A stretch of 64,000 nucleotides of DNA, taken from the NCBI RefSeq assembly GCF_907165205.1, contig NC_058196.1, positions 21,618,501-21,682,500 of the forward strand, written 5' to 3'. This stretch comes from Coccinella septempunctata. Taxonomy: Eukaryota > Arthropoda > Insecta > Coleoptera > Coccinellidae. The notes beneath the pieces are model-generated. The model was given only the letters and a program-made list of their open reading frames with translations. It was not told the origin of the DNA and did no database searches. Shown piece by piece: positions 12,091 to 25,600 of the stretch; position 1 is the stretch's first letter, and each line of letters starts with the position of its first letter. The translations under genes were made by a program, and so were the position numbers.

Positions 12091-12215
12091 CAGAGTGGGC
12101 GATAGAGAAGGATACAGCAGCTCTGTAGGTCGGTAGAACCGAATTATATGAAATCGCTTGGATAAGTCAATTTTTGATTTCAGAGCCGATGTTTCCTTTT
12201 TAATGGCCCACTCTG
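12091..12215. mobile_element. Small MITE, CAGAGTGGGC termini
   Basis: The element is 125 bp, with CAGAGTGGGC at 12091 and its complement GCCCACTCTG ending at 12215, and TA on both flanks. A similar right end (AATGGCCCACTCTGTA) occurs at about 47111-47126, so the family is dispersed. Confidence 0.6.
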
Positions 12216-12333
12216 TATTTCAGTTCCGTAATCGAAATTACTAAATTATTGGTGGTCTTTTCTGACCATGTATTGAGCAGGGTTTGGACTTTCAATGCCT
12301 ACTGTGTCAATAATAATTCTTGAATGGACCATA

Positions 12334-12681
12334 CAGGATGTCCCACGGTTGGTGTAGCTTATTAGATTTTTACGGAGAACGGATCATAGAGGATTGTTCT
12401 GAAAATTTTGGTCCTTGGGTTTAACGCTTCTGATCTATCTGCCTAGAATATTTACAATGTTGCACGTTGCCGCTTATGAGAAAAAATACTACAAACTTCC
12501 CTATTTCATATATAGCACACCCTACTTATTCTTTTTTCGCTTCTCTATCCTCATTTTCCCGATTTTTGTCTAGTACCTACTTTCCTATCCCTATTCCTGT
12601 TACTTTCGAAGATATTGACCCTAATATATAACCAAATTCCCTATATCCGTTCTCTGTAAACGTCTCATCTGGGGCACCCTG
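12334..12681. mobile_element. MITE, CAGGATGTCCC / GGGGCACCCTG termini
   Basis: The element is 348 bp and flanked by TA at 12332-12333 and 12682-12683. An inner inverted match pairs ACGGAGAACGGAT on the left with ATCCGTTCTCTGT on the right. The termini are imperfect (GGATGTCCC against GGGTGCCCC). No coding content. Confidence 0.6.
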
Positions 12682-14507
12682 TATTTATATCAAATGAACG
12701 CAATGCGGTGTTCAAAATCAGCATTATCGCGCCTCACACTGAGCTCCTAAGAATGCACTTATCATTGGAAAGCAATGAATAATGCAATGCGAATCAATAA
12801 ACATTTATTAATTCAAAATCATTCAATCTTTGGTTTCGTTATTTTCCAGCGATTCCTTGGAATGCTTCTATCCCAGTTGGTAAATATTAAACATAAAAAT
12901 ACTGGAAAAAATAGTATATGAATAACGAAGCGAATGCTTGGGCTGGATCATTTTGGCACTCATCAATTAACTATAGGTATGGAAGTTGCAGTCAAACAGC
13001 CACAGCCTGAGTAATTTGATATCGCTTGAATAATGTATTTGGCCCAGATCACTCACTATCGACTTACCAGACAAAAAAACTGGTAAATATTTCTTGAATT
13101 AAATAATTAAAAAAATTCGTCACTATTCAACGAGTCTACTTTCTTAGTGCGAATGAGAAATTGCTCTTCAATTTATTGCCCATTTTTTCAGTTTATCAAA
13201 AGTTTAACGGAGCGATTACAAGTTTCAGAAAAGGCACTTCCTAGTGTACTTTTAAAACGATTCTTTCCCACCATTCTTAAAATATTTCAAATAACCCTAT
13301 GTACTTTCATATTGCACTGATATTATTTTTCATGCAGATTCTTTGAAACTAGCCCCAAAGCTGTACTGTAGAAAACAGGTATAGTTATTCAGTTTCATAT
13401 TGACTTTAAGGATTGAAATCAAGATTAGAATAAGGATGAGCAAATGATAATATTTGTCAAACATTATGGTGGAATGTTTGCTTGTACTAAATTCAATTCA
13501 ACAAACTTTTCTTCGAGTTTCTTCTCACTTGATTCGAGAAATATTTTGATATGAATTATAGATTAAATGGTTTGATCAGGACAATAAATTAAGAAGCTTT
13601 TTTCTATAACTATATACAATTCCAACGCCTAATGAAACAAAAATAAATTAGCATATATATAACAATACTGCAACGATGTCCTAACCTAATGTCTTTTGGT
13701 TGCGGTATAATTATATTCGAAAACACAACACACTCACCTGCGATTGTATCTAAATATATTCATATAAATATGATATATAAAAAATTAAAAATAACAAATC
13801 TTTGGCTTGTTCCCCGTTACCAATCTTTTAAGTTTAAATAACCATCATAATAATTAATGACAATCGTATTGTCAAAATTTGTAAGAATCTCACAGATATG
13901 AATTCTTGGTGGCGTCATTGGTGCCATCATTGTTATTGGGGATATGTGAATGGCACCCAGTTAGGTGGATGCCAAAACCAGTCCAGTTAATGTATCGGCG
14001 CTTTCACAATGTGGTTGGGTGCAATGTAATGATACCCTGGAAGTGGCAAACCTGCAGTCTCCATGGATATCCTGAAGGAAAAACAGAAAAGAAATGATTA
14101 CTGACCACTTCTTGAGAACTAGGACTAAAAGATGATGTAGGTGAGTTACTTCGAAGGTCAGTGGAGGCAAAGGAAAAGAGCTAAGCCATTTGATCCGGGA
14201 CAAGGGTAATCATATAGGATGCCCCAACTTAAACCCCCACTAAAACTAGTCACGCTTATTATATTGCCAAAAGCCAAAACCCTTTTTTCCTTTTTGAGGA
14301 TGGTATGTGTCGAGTGAATGTGTTTTAAAATTCTTATTGTGAACAATAAAATCGAATGAAAAATGCTGCTCTCTTGTTTCTTCTTTTACTGTAGTCATTC
14401 TTCATATCAGATAGGTATTGTTGTGAATTATAGAAATGGAATGTCGATCCATATCTAGACAGATGGGAGAGGAGACTTCTGTGCAAGTTGCTAATCAACA
14501 AAAGTAA
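12682..14507. other. Intergenic stretch, nothing recognised
   Basis: AT-rich DNA without shared repeats or protein-like frames. The short frames near 13.9-14.5 kb have no family resemblance. Confidence 0.5.
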
Positions 14508-14565
14508 TTTAACCACTATACATGTGTTTCGCTACCACTGTAGCATCTTCAGTTGGATGGAGTAG
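14508..14565 (-). repeat. Solo hammerhead-like repeat
   Basis: On the minus strand CTGAAGA lies at 14552-14546. It is followed by 15 nt forming a perfect 5-bp helix II (GCUAC, loop AGUG, GUAGC), GAAA at 14530-14527, C-ACAT-G, then UA. Length and order equal those of the copies at 10.3, 10.6 and 60.5 kb. The following bases (AGTGGTTA) match the other copies after a two-base offset. Confidence 0.5.
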
Positions 14566-17500
14566 TTTATCTTCACCCAAATGAGGATGCTATTATGATG
14601 ATGTAATTAGTTTTCTAACTGAAGATTGTGCTGATCACCTGATTTCACGTCTAAATTTTTTCTCATATCGAAGACATCATTTGTAGCTCCAATAAGTCTT
14701 TGGGTTCTCTTTTGCGCAACTGCAGATAATTCTCCAATTTTACAGCTATAAAATCATTGTATATAGGTATTTCTATTAAGTGCGCAGATAACTCGAATGC
14801 TGAAGTGTGGCGGGGAATCCTTATCAAAATTCTAAATGCATATCATATCAGCGTTGAAGTCTGTTGGAAAAAATTTGTAATATCTGTATTTTAGGAAGTA
14901 TAAGATTTATCCGAGTATCCCTCATTGCTCAGCGAGTTTGAATTAAACTAGATTCAGGAAAATTGCTGATGTCACTTTTGCATTTAAATTGATTAATAAC
15001 CGTATTGATTCAACATCATGAATTACTCTTCTTGATTTCAGAGCGTCTCGCCTTTCTTCAAGATACAATTTAACATTTAACGCAGGATTAGTGCTCCGAC
15101 TTCTCAACGCCATTTCCACAGTCCTGTCGTTTCCATGTGCAAGAACTTAAGCTATAAAATGTCGCCATATTTCCAATGCTGGATTTAGAAGGCAATTATT
15201 GTATGCGCCTGATCAGAGGTTAACGTAAATTTTTACTGCCGACGGCGATGATTCAGTTTGTTGTTTTCGCTCATTTTTTATAATACTTCATTACACCAGT
15301 AAATGGGATTATGCCTGCTGGATGTGATTTATTTGAATAAATAATATGTGTAGCCGTAGCCGCAATTGGCCACACTGTTTTTGCGACGCTCAAGCACATT
15401 TTTCAAGATAAATTGCCATCGAAGATTAAATGAAATGATGGTTTCTATAAGTGTTGAATTGATGTCAGCAGTCGATAAGGTGAAGGAATTACCTATATCC
15501 CAGCGACATCTGACCGGAAACGAGGTCCAAAACTCCATTCAATTTTCTAACTCTCAGAGTGAAGATAGCATCATGTACTTACATCGCACGAATCGTATAG
15601 GTATCATGCGATAATAAATCAGGGAAAGAGAGAGAGCGCGAAAAATTTCGAATTCGTGGTAGTCACTCACCGGACACCTATAAAGTATATGGATACAAAT
15701 AATATTACATACATAAATGTATATCTGTGAAAGATACAACTAGGACGTCTAAGATGAAAATAAACAAACAGATTCAGAGATAACCAAAAAGGAAACAATC
15801 TGGCAAATGTCAAGGTAGATCATATATCGACTTTAACGATTTACCCCTTAGCGGTCACTTATTTTCTTTCTCAAGTTTTTATAAATGGCAATATTTCGGT
15901 ATACAGGAATGTTATATCACTTTGAAAAAATCGTTTTTTGTGACCAAACTACGTGTTGCTTAGACGAAAAGAAATATGTAAGTTAATTATCATTAAATAG
16001 GCCAACAGGATCCCACATGTTTGTAAGTTAGGAATGTTAGGATTACGTAAAGAACACCTAAACTTTCAATTCAAAGCATCTCTACATGAACAACGACAGC
16101 TTTTGACTTTCAATCACATATGCTTGGTGACAATTAAACATAAGTATACGGAGTATTTTCGAAGGTGTAAAGTAGCTACAATAAAACCCATTGGAAATGA
16201 ACACCATTTTACCAGAATTAAGTTGCTCGTATGGAACTTTCAAGATCCCTCTTGAAATCCTATATTCGATTCCATCAAATAAGGAATAGTGTTCAGCATA
16301 CACAACACTGTTCTAAACTAAGTGATTACTTATTAGTGGAAAAACTTAACATTTTTGAGTGATTTTCAACAGGCTATGTAACTTGAAGAAGAATTAATGG
16401 TCGTGTATGTGTAGCGAATTTGATCTTTTGGATATGAACTTTAGATCCACGATGAGTTTTCTGGTTTTGTCACTTCATTTAACTTTGTGTGATATTGGGG
16501 TAGTCAAGCAGTGAGCTTTATATTAAGTTTCTTGGGAGGTTTTTAGGGTTCATATTGAGTGAATAAACTAATAATTTCTACTACATTTCTCAAATCCTCA
16601 AGCTCTGCGAAGAAGCGATTTTCAGTAGAATTTTTTCTTGAATGTTTGCATTATGCTGATTATTGGAACACTTATGGGAAGACTTTCCTACATTTTCTTG
16701 TTAATAATTTGCCAGAATTAATTTCAAATAGTTCTTTCATCATCAGACGCAGAATGAGTGAGTTATTCAATGTCAACGTAAGTTTTTCTGCTATTTCAAT
16801 TTTTTGTGGTAGTTTGGGTGGAACATGAAAGGAAGGTAAACAGTATAGAAGAATTGAGATACCACATTGGGAAACCACTACTTGTGAAGCTGATGATCGA
16901 CATTGTAATTGCTGACGTGTTTCTTTTCTTACAATCTGGGCATCAATTCAATTGGTGAATTCTTAGACTCATTTTTAAAATCCTTTTGTGTCAGGTGATA
17001 GGAGTTATCGAAATGGGAAATTTCACAAAATATTGTGTCATTAAAATATATTTACATTAGCATTTGGTACCTAAACGTAAAAAAAATCACAATTTACTCT
17101 GGCTTTTTTAGGCTTTCCCCATCTGGCTCCAGAGTTAATGGTATTTATTTGCTGGACTCGCTCTGGTTCTTTGTCTTCCGTTTGGCGTTTTTCGCGGTCC
17201 TTGATATGCAGCGGTTCGCGCATCATCGATTTCACAAAACCCTTAATTAGCTGATTTTCCCCTCTCTACTTCTCCCGAACGTTGCTAACGAAATTAGTAT
17301 ATTGGTACCGAAAATAAATCTTGACTGTAACCCTGGCAGCATTGAACTCTAAAAGACTATCTTTCGAAAGAAAGCTCATGTCTGAATAGCCGATTACAAC
17401 AGATGCTTTTGCAAACTATTACGATTACCTAACACTTAAATTACAAATCAAAAATTTGATAGTTCTTGGTTGAACATAAAATCAAAGATATGTAATATCC

Positions 17501-20500
17501 AAGAAAGTAAAGTATAATTACCAAGAAGATATTATACCATATTATTGCATACTAAATTCATGGTAATACCTTTGTATGATGCAAGCAAAGCAGTAATAAG
17601 CACCAATATTTTAAAGAGATATTTCGTAGCCTACTTGACAATAACTCGTTGCTTTCATAAATGTTATGTGTGCAAAGGCAGGGTGTCTCCCGGTGATGTG
17701 TAACAGGATATGGCTCTATATGAAAACATGTTTTCTATTTCGGTTCAATAATCATGAATATTTCAAATGCAAAAGTAGGTGTAGGTGTAGGAACTACTCA
17801 AAGTAATCCATTTGAGAACAAAATTAAGGAAATGCCAGAATGCCTAAAAGCTCACAAGGTGATCGCAAGGAAGAAGGGTGGTCAAATCTTACCAGGATAT
17901 GTCTCTCTTCACTGGATAGGATGATGGACTTCTCTGTATTAGCAGGCTAAGGGGAGTTGGGATCAGAAAATAATTTTTCACATTGAATGAGACTTCATTA
18001 TTTGTAAAAGGAAAAGGATTTCGAAGTTCCTCTTATAGTTCTTAGTAAATTAATGTTTTGCTATAGAAAACTATTTCACAGGTATAAAAAAAATTAACAC
18101 TAAAGATCATTCTTCATAATACAAGATTATGTATGTTAAATTCGAAACTCATATTCGAACAATTGGACGGCGTTGAATTATGATGTAATGAATGTCAATA
18201 TGAAAAAGAAATTTCTTCAATTTCGCCGTTCAGAGAGTTGATTGAAAAATGGGAAAATAAAACATCTATCATGTCGACTTTTAATAGGAGCTGGAATTGA
18301 TTCGTAGCGTTTCATAAGAGATGACTTGGGTAGTAAATTTTTCCATTATTTCCTAATCAAAACTGCCATCAATCGTGGAATCCCACTATATACATATAAT
18401 CAGGATTGAGTGAATATATACGTCGAATTTTATGAAAATAATACTTCAAAAAATCATTTCATTTCGCTCGAAGTTGATGATGTCTAAACTTCATCAGCTA
18501 TATTTTCATTTGGTTGGCATGCTTCAAAAAATACGATTTTTATAAGAAAAGCATTCAAACTGCCGAAAACATTTGAAAAATAAGATTTCTAGGCATTGTT
18601 CAAAGAAGGATGTAATCAAGTTGACTGATTCATTCATCAGTGGTTGATACCCCAGGGATATATGTGGGTATCATCAAATGGATATGCTTGTGCATACGAT
18701 GGCCTTCATTGATATTTTTAGGAATACAGACGTTGTTTATCAGAAATCAGTGTATGTCTATACGTCCAAGGCAAATTGATGTTGGCCAAATAATATCCTT
18801 GAATCCTACTTGATTTTCAATAATGCAATAATTCGGAAATTTGCAATTGCATTCAAGAAACTTTTTTTGAAGGGACAAAATGCAACGCATCAATTCCAAC
18901 AGCCAACTAATGGAAAACAAAAATTTTTTAGATTGAATTCGCTATTGATGTTTTCATGATTCGAAATGAAATACCAAATAAAGAGACAATCGAACATTCA
19001 GTTTGTATTGTGTAAATCTTACAATAAACCTATCTAATTATAAAACATTTATTCATGTCCTAATCGTAATGAAAGCCACATTGAATATCAATATACAATA
19101 ATCGATATTTATAGACGTCTATTCTAAATTACTTGAATAATCCTTCAGCAGCTCTGGTTTTGTACATTATCCAATAAAAAAAATACTAAACATAAGCCTC
19201 TACACTCTGGAAAAATTCTATACATATGGCACCAAGGTTGCCTTAGAAATTACTGAATAGAAATAAAGTAGTGCATAATTTTCGTAGTACAAAATGCAAA
19301 AAAAATCATCATGTTTGAATGATTCAGATCTGGATTGGTTCAAGGATTTTGAACAATGTACCTATTATTAACGTACTCAAATATTCAATAAGAGATGACT
19401 GATTCAGTGATGTTTTTTGAAATTCTCCTTCACGGTCTAAAGAGATTCAAAAGTTAAAATATAAATGGGTAATAATGAAATGATGAAGAATCTTTTCTGT
19501 ATCTATAAGATAGTAATAGCGCAGTGGATATTCGATATTAAATAGGTACCAAATACCGCAATGGAGAGCAGCGCAGTGCAATTCAAAGCCACCTGCGATG
19601 TCACAATTGTTTATAAAGATCCTGAATGAACTTTCGGAGGAGAAAAGACATATTTCATAACGATTATACGTATAGAAAGTTCATACTTATAGAGAAATAA
19701 TGAAAAAAAATATATTTTATATTTCATGTGCAAACACAGATATTGTAAATATTTTGTCCATGCAGAGAGTGAGAGAAAAACTTTTTTCTAGTTCTTATAA
19801 TATTATATAATCAATTAGATATTAAATGGTCGATAAATGTTGGAGTTACCTAGAATGACACTGAATTGCTTGCGATATACAGAAAAAGTTATTTTTTATT
19901 GTGAATATACAATGAAACAAATTCTTACCTCAATGGTGAACATTTTACAAAAACGGTAATACTAATTTTGTTGATCAAGTGATTTTTCACCGCCAAAGGG
20001 AAGCGATGACAAACAATTTTCATATTTCCCCTATTCTTTCTGATGGTCATGTAATCTAGAAAATACTTTATATTTCCTGTGAATTCTGTTCCAAAATATA
20101 TTTTAGTTTCTTCTTTCAATTCTTGTTGGTTGCTAGTGGGGAATGTAATGCCGCACGATATATACCACGTTATTTGCAGGAGTGGCAAATCTCAAAATTC
20201 TGCGAAACCCTGCCGGATGCTCTAAAGGCAACAAAAATGTATTAATCTCCGCCATTTTTGTATAAAGCGGTTTCTGTTCAATGAAGATTGATCCAAATCG
20301 TTATTTTTCAGGCGATCACTAAGATGAAAATCTTGTATGAATTTCATATTAGCACTATAAGAAAAAGAATAATTGAACAACTCAATGCTTGGCATTGTTT
20401 TTATAAATAAAAAGAATTGAACTACTTCCTACTTGAAACTCGCTATGAACAAAGATTTGTGCCATAATGGGATATCATGTGGCAGACTTTAATCTTATTT

Positions 20501-20847
20501 TTGCCTTGAGGAGCATTAATGACTATGTTTGCCGCCAAAAAAAGACCATCGTTGCCAAATGAAAGCGCTTCAAAAATGTAAAATCAAGTGTATGCAAAGG
20601 GGTGGCTATATAACCCCCCTAGTTTACAATTGAAACATTCAATGTATCGTTCTTATCTGTTTCTGAGATCTCTTCTTATGCTCTTCAAATAAGGCTACCT
20701 AGTTTTTGAAAATCAGTGCACGTATACCGAAAATGTAATAGTTTTTTCTGGCAACACAATAGAAAAATTAGTCAAATCAAAGTTTTTGAATTGAATCCTT
20801 GTCATTATCCACCGTCCTTAAGATCTTTTGAAAAACGTGATTGTATA
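14566..20847. other. Intergenic stretch, nothing firmly recognised
   Basis: About 6.3 kb of AT-rich sequence. A lone CAGGGTGTCTCCCGG terminus sits near 17683 without a partner, and a short GTAGGT-type microsatellite lies near 17777. No protein family was recognised in any frame. Confidence 0.5.
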
Positions 20848-20887
20848 TTGTAATTACAGTGATTATATAGTCACTGTAATTGTAATG
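20848..20887. repeat. Short palindrome (ATTACAGTGA / TCACTGTAAT)
   Basis: ATTACAGTGA and TCACTGTAAT are separated by TTATATAG, with further pairing outside (TTGTA and its complement). It could be a tiny MITE remnant or a structured intergenic site. There is no second copy in the window. Confidence 0.4.
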
Positions 20888-22323
20888 GCCATCTAGCGGA
20901 AAATTATGGTGGTCCTTATCAGCCAAACAGACACAACTAGAAAAACCAACAAATGATTAAGTAGATCTCTCATTTCAACATTTCTTTTTACACCCACGTC
21001 CCTTGAAACTGCAGAATCCTGCAAGTGTGCCTCTTCTGTCCATTTTTATCCTTTATGGGTAATTCTAAACATCAGCAGAGTCACGAGCAAATAATTTAAA
21101 GTACACTATTTTTAAACATTATTGAAACATGCAACTCGATAATAACTATATGAGGTTTTGCTTTGATGCCGACCTTGTCGATTCACGCATGCGCATCTCA
21201 CTGTATTTATGAGTAGCATTATTCTCATATGTTGGATATGTGTATCATCATTTCAATATATCCACTTCAGCCAAAATAACATGCCAATTTTTCCACGTCC
21301 TACTTTGTCAAAATTCTTTCATTAATTTTGCAGCAAAGCTCAACAGACCCCAAAGCAAGCAATTAATAAATAAATGAAGGTCATCAAGATCAAAGAAATT
21401 TCTTATCGCTCCGATCAGATTTGAGGAATGTTTCTCATCCCCATTCAGCCAATATTCGAACGTTAGTTCACAAAATTCAAAGCGATTTCACAACAGAGAA
21501 TTCGAATCTTTCGTAGGACATTATCACCATGACACTTGTTTTTAGCTTCTGATCATTCAAACATGAAAAAAAAAAGAAAAAAAAAAAAAAAAAAAAAGTT
21601 TGTATCCTTATTTATTCAATTTCAATTATTTCGGCGAAAGATTCATAAATTTATGATATCTTTTGGAAATCAAAATACTGTCATACACCATCACAAATAT
21701 TCAGAATGTGAAATACAATTTGGTTTCAATGATATAGTCCAAATAATTTAATTCATATCTAAATACAAACCTTTTCGAAAGAATTCAAATGAACAAAAAA
21801 ATATGGATCGTTTTCCTTCACGAAGTGTGAATGAAACAAAAACGATAATTAACAAAAAATAATATTGTTCCCTTTTGTTTTACAAGACTTAAAACTACAG
21901 AGATTATGAAACAGCATAAAAATTTATGCATTTAAGTCAATAACAATGATCTCTCATTATTTTTCAAGTTTTAAATTTTTTCAATACTGAAAATTATAAT
22001 ATATACAATTATGCTTTTATGATTAAGGAATCGGAGAAAAAATGATTAGTGCTTAGATACGATATATAATAAATTGTTGTCTATTTATGCCATATTGCTG
22101 ACTTCACTGATATATAAATATTGGATAACTTTTGTATACAATAAAGGAAAAAAACTAACTGTATAAACTAATCATACCAAATAAATTTTTATCTTTGGGT
22201 TACTGAAAAAATTATAAAACAAAAATAATTAAAAGTCTTCTTAGGACCCAAAAAGGGAATAGGATATAGCGAACTGAAAGAATCGAAATGTTCTTGATTT
22301 CGGGTTGTGGTTAGTTTTTTTTT
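20888..22323. other. mub 3' flank and probable 3' UTR
   Basis: AT-rich sequence downstream of the mub stop codon. It contains an A/T homopolymer-like tract at about 21564-21598 and no other gene. The 3' UTR probably covers the part from 22323 down to about 21.6 kb. Confidence 0.45.
21611..21616 (-). terminator. mub: Candidate poly(A) signal of mub
   Basis: AATAAA on the minus strand lies about 0.7 kb after the stop codon. It is followed within 15-45 nt by a long T-rich tract on that strand (21598-21564), which fits a downstream U-rich element. AATAAA is frequent in such DNA, so this is tentative. Confidence 0.3.
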
Positions 22324-22657
22324 TCAATAAGGATTGAATTTTCTGTCGTTCTTGACTTTGGATCCTTCGGATTGGCCACTGCCGCCAGGGGATCGGAGTC
22401 GGGGAGTGTAATTCTTGTGGGATCGATGAACCCCTGTGGTCTGGACAGGAGGAGCTCCGGTTTGGCCGCCCAAAAGCTCAGTGAGGCCACCCAGTGCACT
22501 GAGACTAGTCAGAGCGTTGAGGGCCCCAGGTTTGGTGAGCAATTGGGCGAGGGGAATTGCACTGGCCAAGGGAGAGGCAGCGGTGGTGGAGGACTGGCTT
22601 GTTCCGCCAGTGCTGGGAGAGTTTTGGGCCTCAAGGTTAGCTTTCTGCAGTTCAACA
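22324..22657 (-). CDS. mub: mub coding exon 8 (C-terminal tail and stop)
   Basis: The acceptor is TTATTTCCTTAG. Joined to exon 7 it reads LINMSVELQKANLEAQNSP, then a Ser/Thr/Ala-rich stretch, LAQLLTKPGALNALTSLSAL, GGLTELLGG and a basic tail ending NDRKFNPY with TGA at 22326-22324. The antisense open frames over this exon are compositional shadows. Confidence 0.88.
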
Positions 22658-25600
22658 CTAAGGAAATAACATAGAAACAAGGATTGTAGTATGAGACAGT
22701 GAGCAGAGGTCAAGGGAATAGTGACAGATGAGCACACTAAGCGTGATGCATCAGAAAAGTGTCAAGTTCGATCGACCAATCTGGACGTTATTCCCACTGG
22801 GATTGGAAAACATTCCGATTGGACTTGATCTAACGTTGACATACCTGCTTTTTGCATAACGTTAAGTGTGGCGATCTTTTGGACGGCCGATCAAATGTTG
22901 AAAGTTTATCAGCATTCTGCTTCAACATTTTCAATGTAATCATACAATTTCAACAGGAATCAGGATGAAAAATCATGATTAATTCACACTGAAGGATGTG
23001 ATGCGATCCCAAACAATGTATTTTCTGATAAAAATCAAGGAAACCCCTAAATAATCGTTTTTGATCAATCTTGTTAAAGAAAAACGTTTTTCTTGATAAA
23101 ATAAATCGTCATTTTCTTCAATAATAAGCTTATTCTGCTGGCCAACGTACAGCTCACCCTAAATGTCATGTAACTTTTTTCAGAATCGCTCGTCCAAAAC
23201 TGGGCTTTATGATTATACAGGGTGTTTACTAAAGATGCGGCAAAAATACAGGAGGTGATTCCTTCTCCGAAATCCAACGTCTTCATTTATAGAATTGAAA
23301 GATATATCGTTAAAATTTTCGACATAAGAAGTCTTCCTTTATCCGAGAAAATTATCCGTCTACTGTTTAACGCGAACTACACTAAGACTACCAAAATGTT
23401 AATATTTGAAAATGTATCAAGTTTTTTCTACTATCTCAGGCCGTTGCTTTTGAAAACCATTGAGTTCAGGGCATTAGACCAAGATAACCTTTTTTGAACT
23501 ACCGGGATGAATTATACAACACTGTTTTCTATTCCTCGACGTTTTGATCCATTTTGGGGATTTTCTTCAAGGTTATAAGAAGATTTATTTTTAATTCTGG
23601 ACAAAGAAACAGTCGTGAAGTACAATATAATATTATCTTTTTCTTCTTGAAATGTTCCGATATATAAACCCAAATAACACTACAACAATCAATAGAATAT
23701 GACACAAATTCGGGAGAAATATAGTATTTTTGATTTGTTTTTTTTCTTTTTGAATTATTAACTTCTTGCGATACCATCAGACTAAATTGGTAGTATAACC
23801 TCCAAAATTTATGATTGAAAAAAAATGAAAAATACAAACAAACGAAAAATGCTAAAAAAATTAAAGTGAATATTCGCCAGAAACTTACTCTTTGCAGTTG
23901 AATCAAATTTTCAGTATTGCAGTACATACCATGTGGAGGCGAGAAATTTACGTATTACACACGCACAAAAAATGGTCCTGATGACACTTAATGGCTCATT
24001 GGACGTAATTTCAAGAAACTCATTTCTTGTAGGTGTATAAAATTTTTCTGGGAACCGTATGAGTGACAGTAGGCTATTGAAACTAATCTGGTATACTATA
24101 AATTGTGGATCAATTGTCACGTTAACCGTATGGAGACACCTAACTCAATACATCAGTACATATACCTACAGAATAATTTTTGATTTCCCTTTACAGATTG
24201 TTACATGTACGCAAATTATCCTGTCCTGAAGAAGATACCAACAGGATCGAAACGTGGCCAAATTGAAAGGAATGTATAATTCACCATAGCATTCCTAGAG
24301 TCAATACCCGTTTCCTCAGAAACACTCGAAGGTTTTAGAGAATGAGATTTAGCTGTAAATATGTATCTTTCGAGAAGTTAGGGTAGTTTTGAGGGGTGGT
24401 AACCTCTGAAAATACCTCTAAAACACTAAACTCGCTAGAGGGATGACATTTTTATTTGGATACTGACACAACATATCGAACATTTTAACGAAATATCTCT
24501 TGCCCTTTCAATTAACCAACGAAACGTCTTGACACCCCATATCTCAGAAGATGTGCACTATTGACCGCATGGTTCTTGACGAAATACTAATCTTTTCGTA
24601 CAAGAAACACCTCCTGCATTTTTCGCAACATAAGTTGACATCCCAGATGTTCTCAATTACCTAATATCAGAGGATTTCTCTTTCGTGAAGTTACCAATTC
24701 AATATTTGAAGATTGACAGAAATCACTACATCTTTCGATGAAAGTTTTTCAGTCCAACCTGCCGAATGTGATTGAATAAATGAGCTTCCAATATTTATAA
24801 CTCTGAAAGTGGGATTAGGATTTAAATAACCGGAAGCAACAAAATCCCTTAAGAGTTTCGAATTTCGTACATTATTCAGAATTCGCAGATTACTTTCAAC
24901 ATTTGAACAAAATTCCGCCAAAGATTCTGTCCGTGAAAACACCACATACACACATAAATAAATAATAAATAAATGAATCAGGTACAATGATCTCGATAAA
25001 ACTTTAAATTTGAGGTCAGTGATTTTAAATGGTGTGTTCACGGACAAAACAGAAGAGCTGTATCATGGAGGGACTCATCTCTGGAAAAGAAAACAGGATT
25101 AAAAACCACAAAGAACTTCCATTCAAAGAGAATCAAACAAAAGAACAACTTTGAATGAAATTCAATGCGACAAGCAATGGATCAATTGATGTGCTATTGA
25201 TAGGATTTAGTTTTTGCATAATGAGGTATGAACTTGACTGGAACAAAAGGATTTTAGCAAACAAGGATTCCAAGAACACATCAAATGATTGAAGGGTATA
25301 TTCTACTTTATTTCAAAACTAATAACAATCTTCCAAATACAACAATATAATAAATAGATATATGTCAAATAAAACGATGAAAATCAACTCGAATTTGAAG
25401 GAACTGAAATTATCATATCACACGACCAAATGAACTTGCACTCATTGCATTCATCACAGGTTCCGGAAACAATATGCCTCCGCACCAAACTACTCACAAT
25501 TTCGGTCAGTCTTATCGAAGACTCAACGAGTTCTTTCCTGCAAATCGAAAAAAATGAGCAACTTACCTCATGTTTATGAGATATTGGGCCAGCGCAACAG

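Larger units (their letters stand above)
22658..25566 (-). other. mub intron 7
   Basis: 2.9 kb. It contains the fold-back element at 23218-24645 and is otherwise AT-rich with nothing recognised. Confidence 0.6.

Noticed and set aside
21564..21598. Long A-rich tract as a possible retroposon tail
   Set aside because: No target duplication or retroposed body next to it. It more simply fits a T-rich element after the mub poly(A) signal or a simple repeat.
22372..22674. Plus-strand open frames of 77-100 codons
   Set aside because: They are antisense to mub coding exon 8, which has splice sites, phase and family identity; the frames reflect its GC-rich codons.
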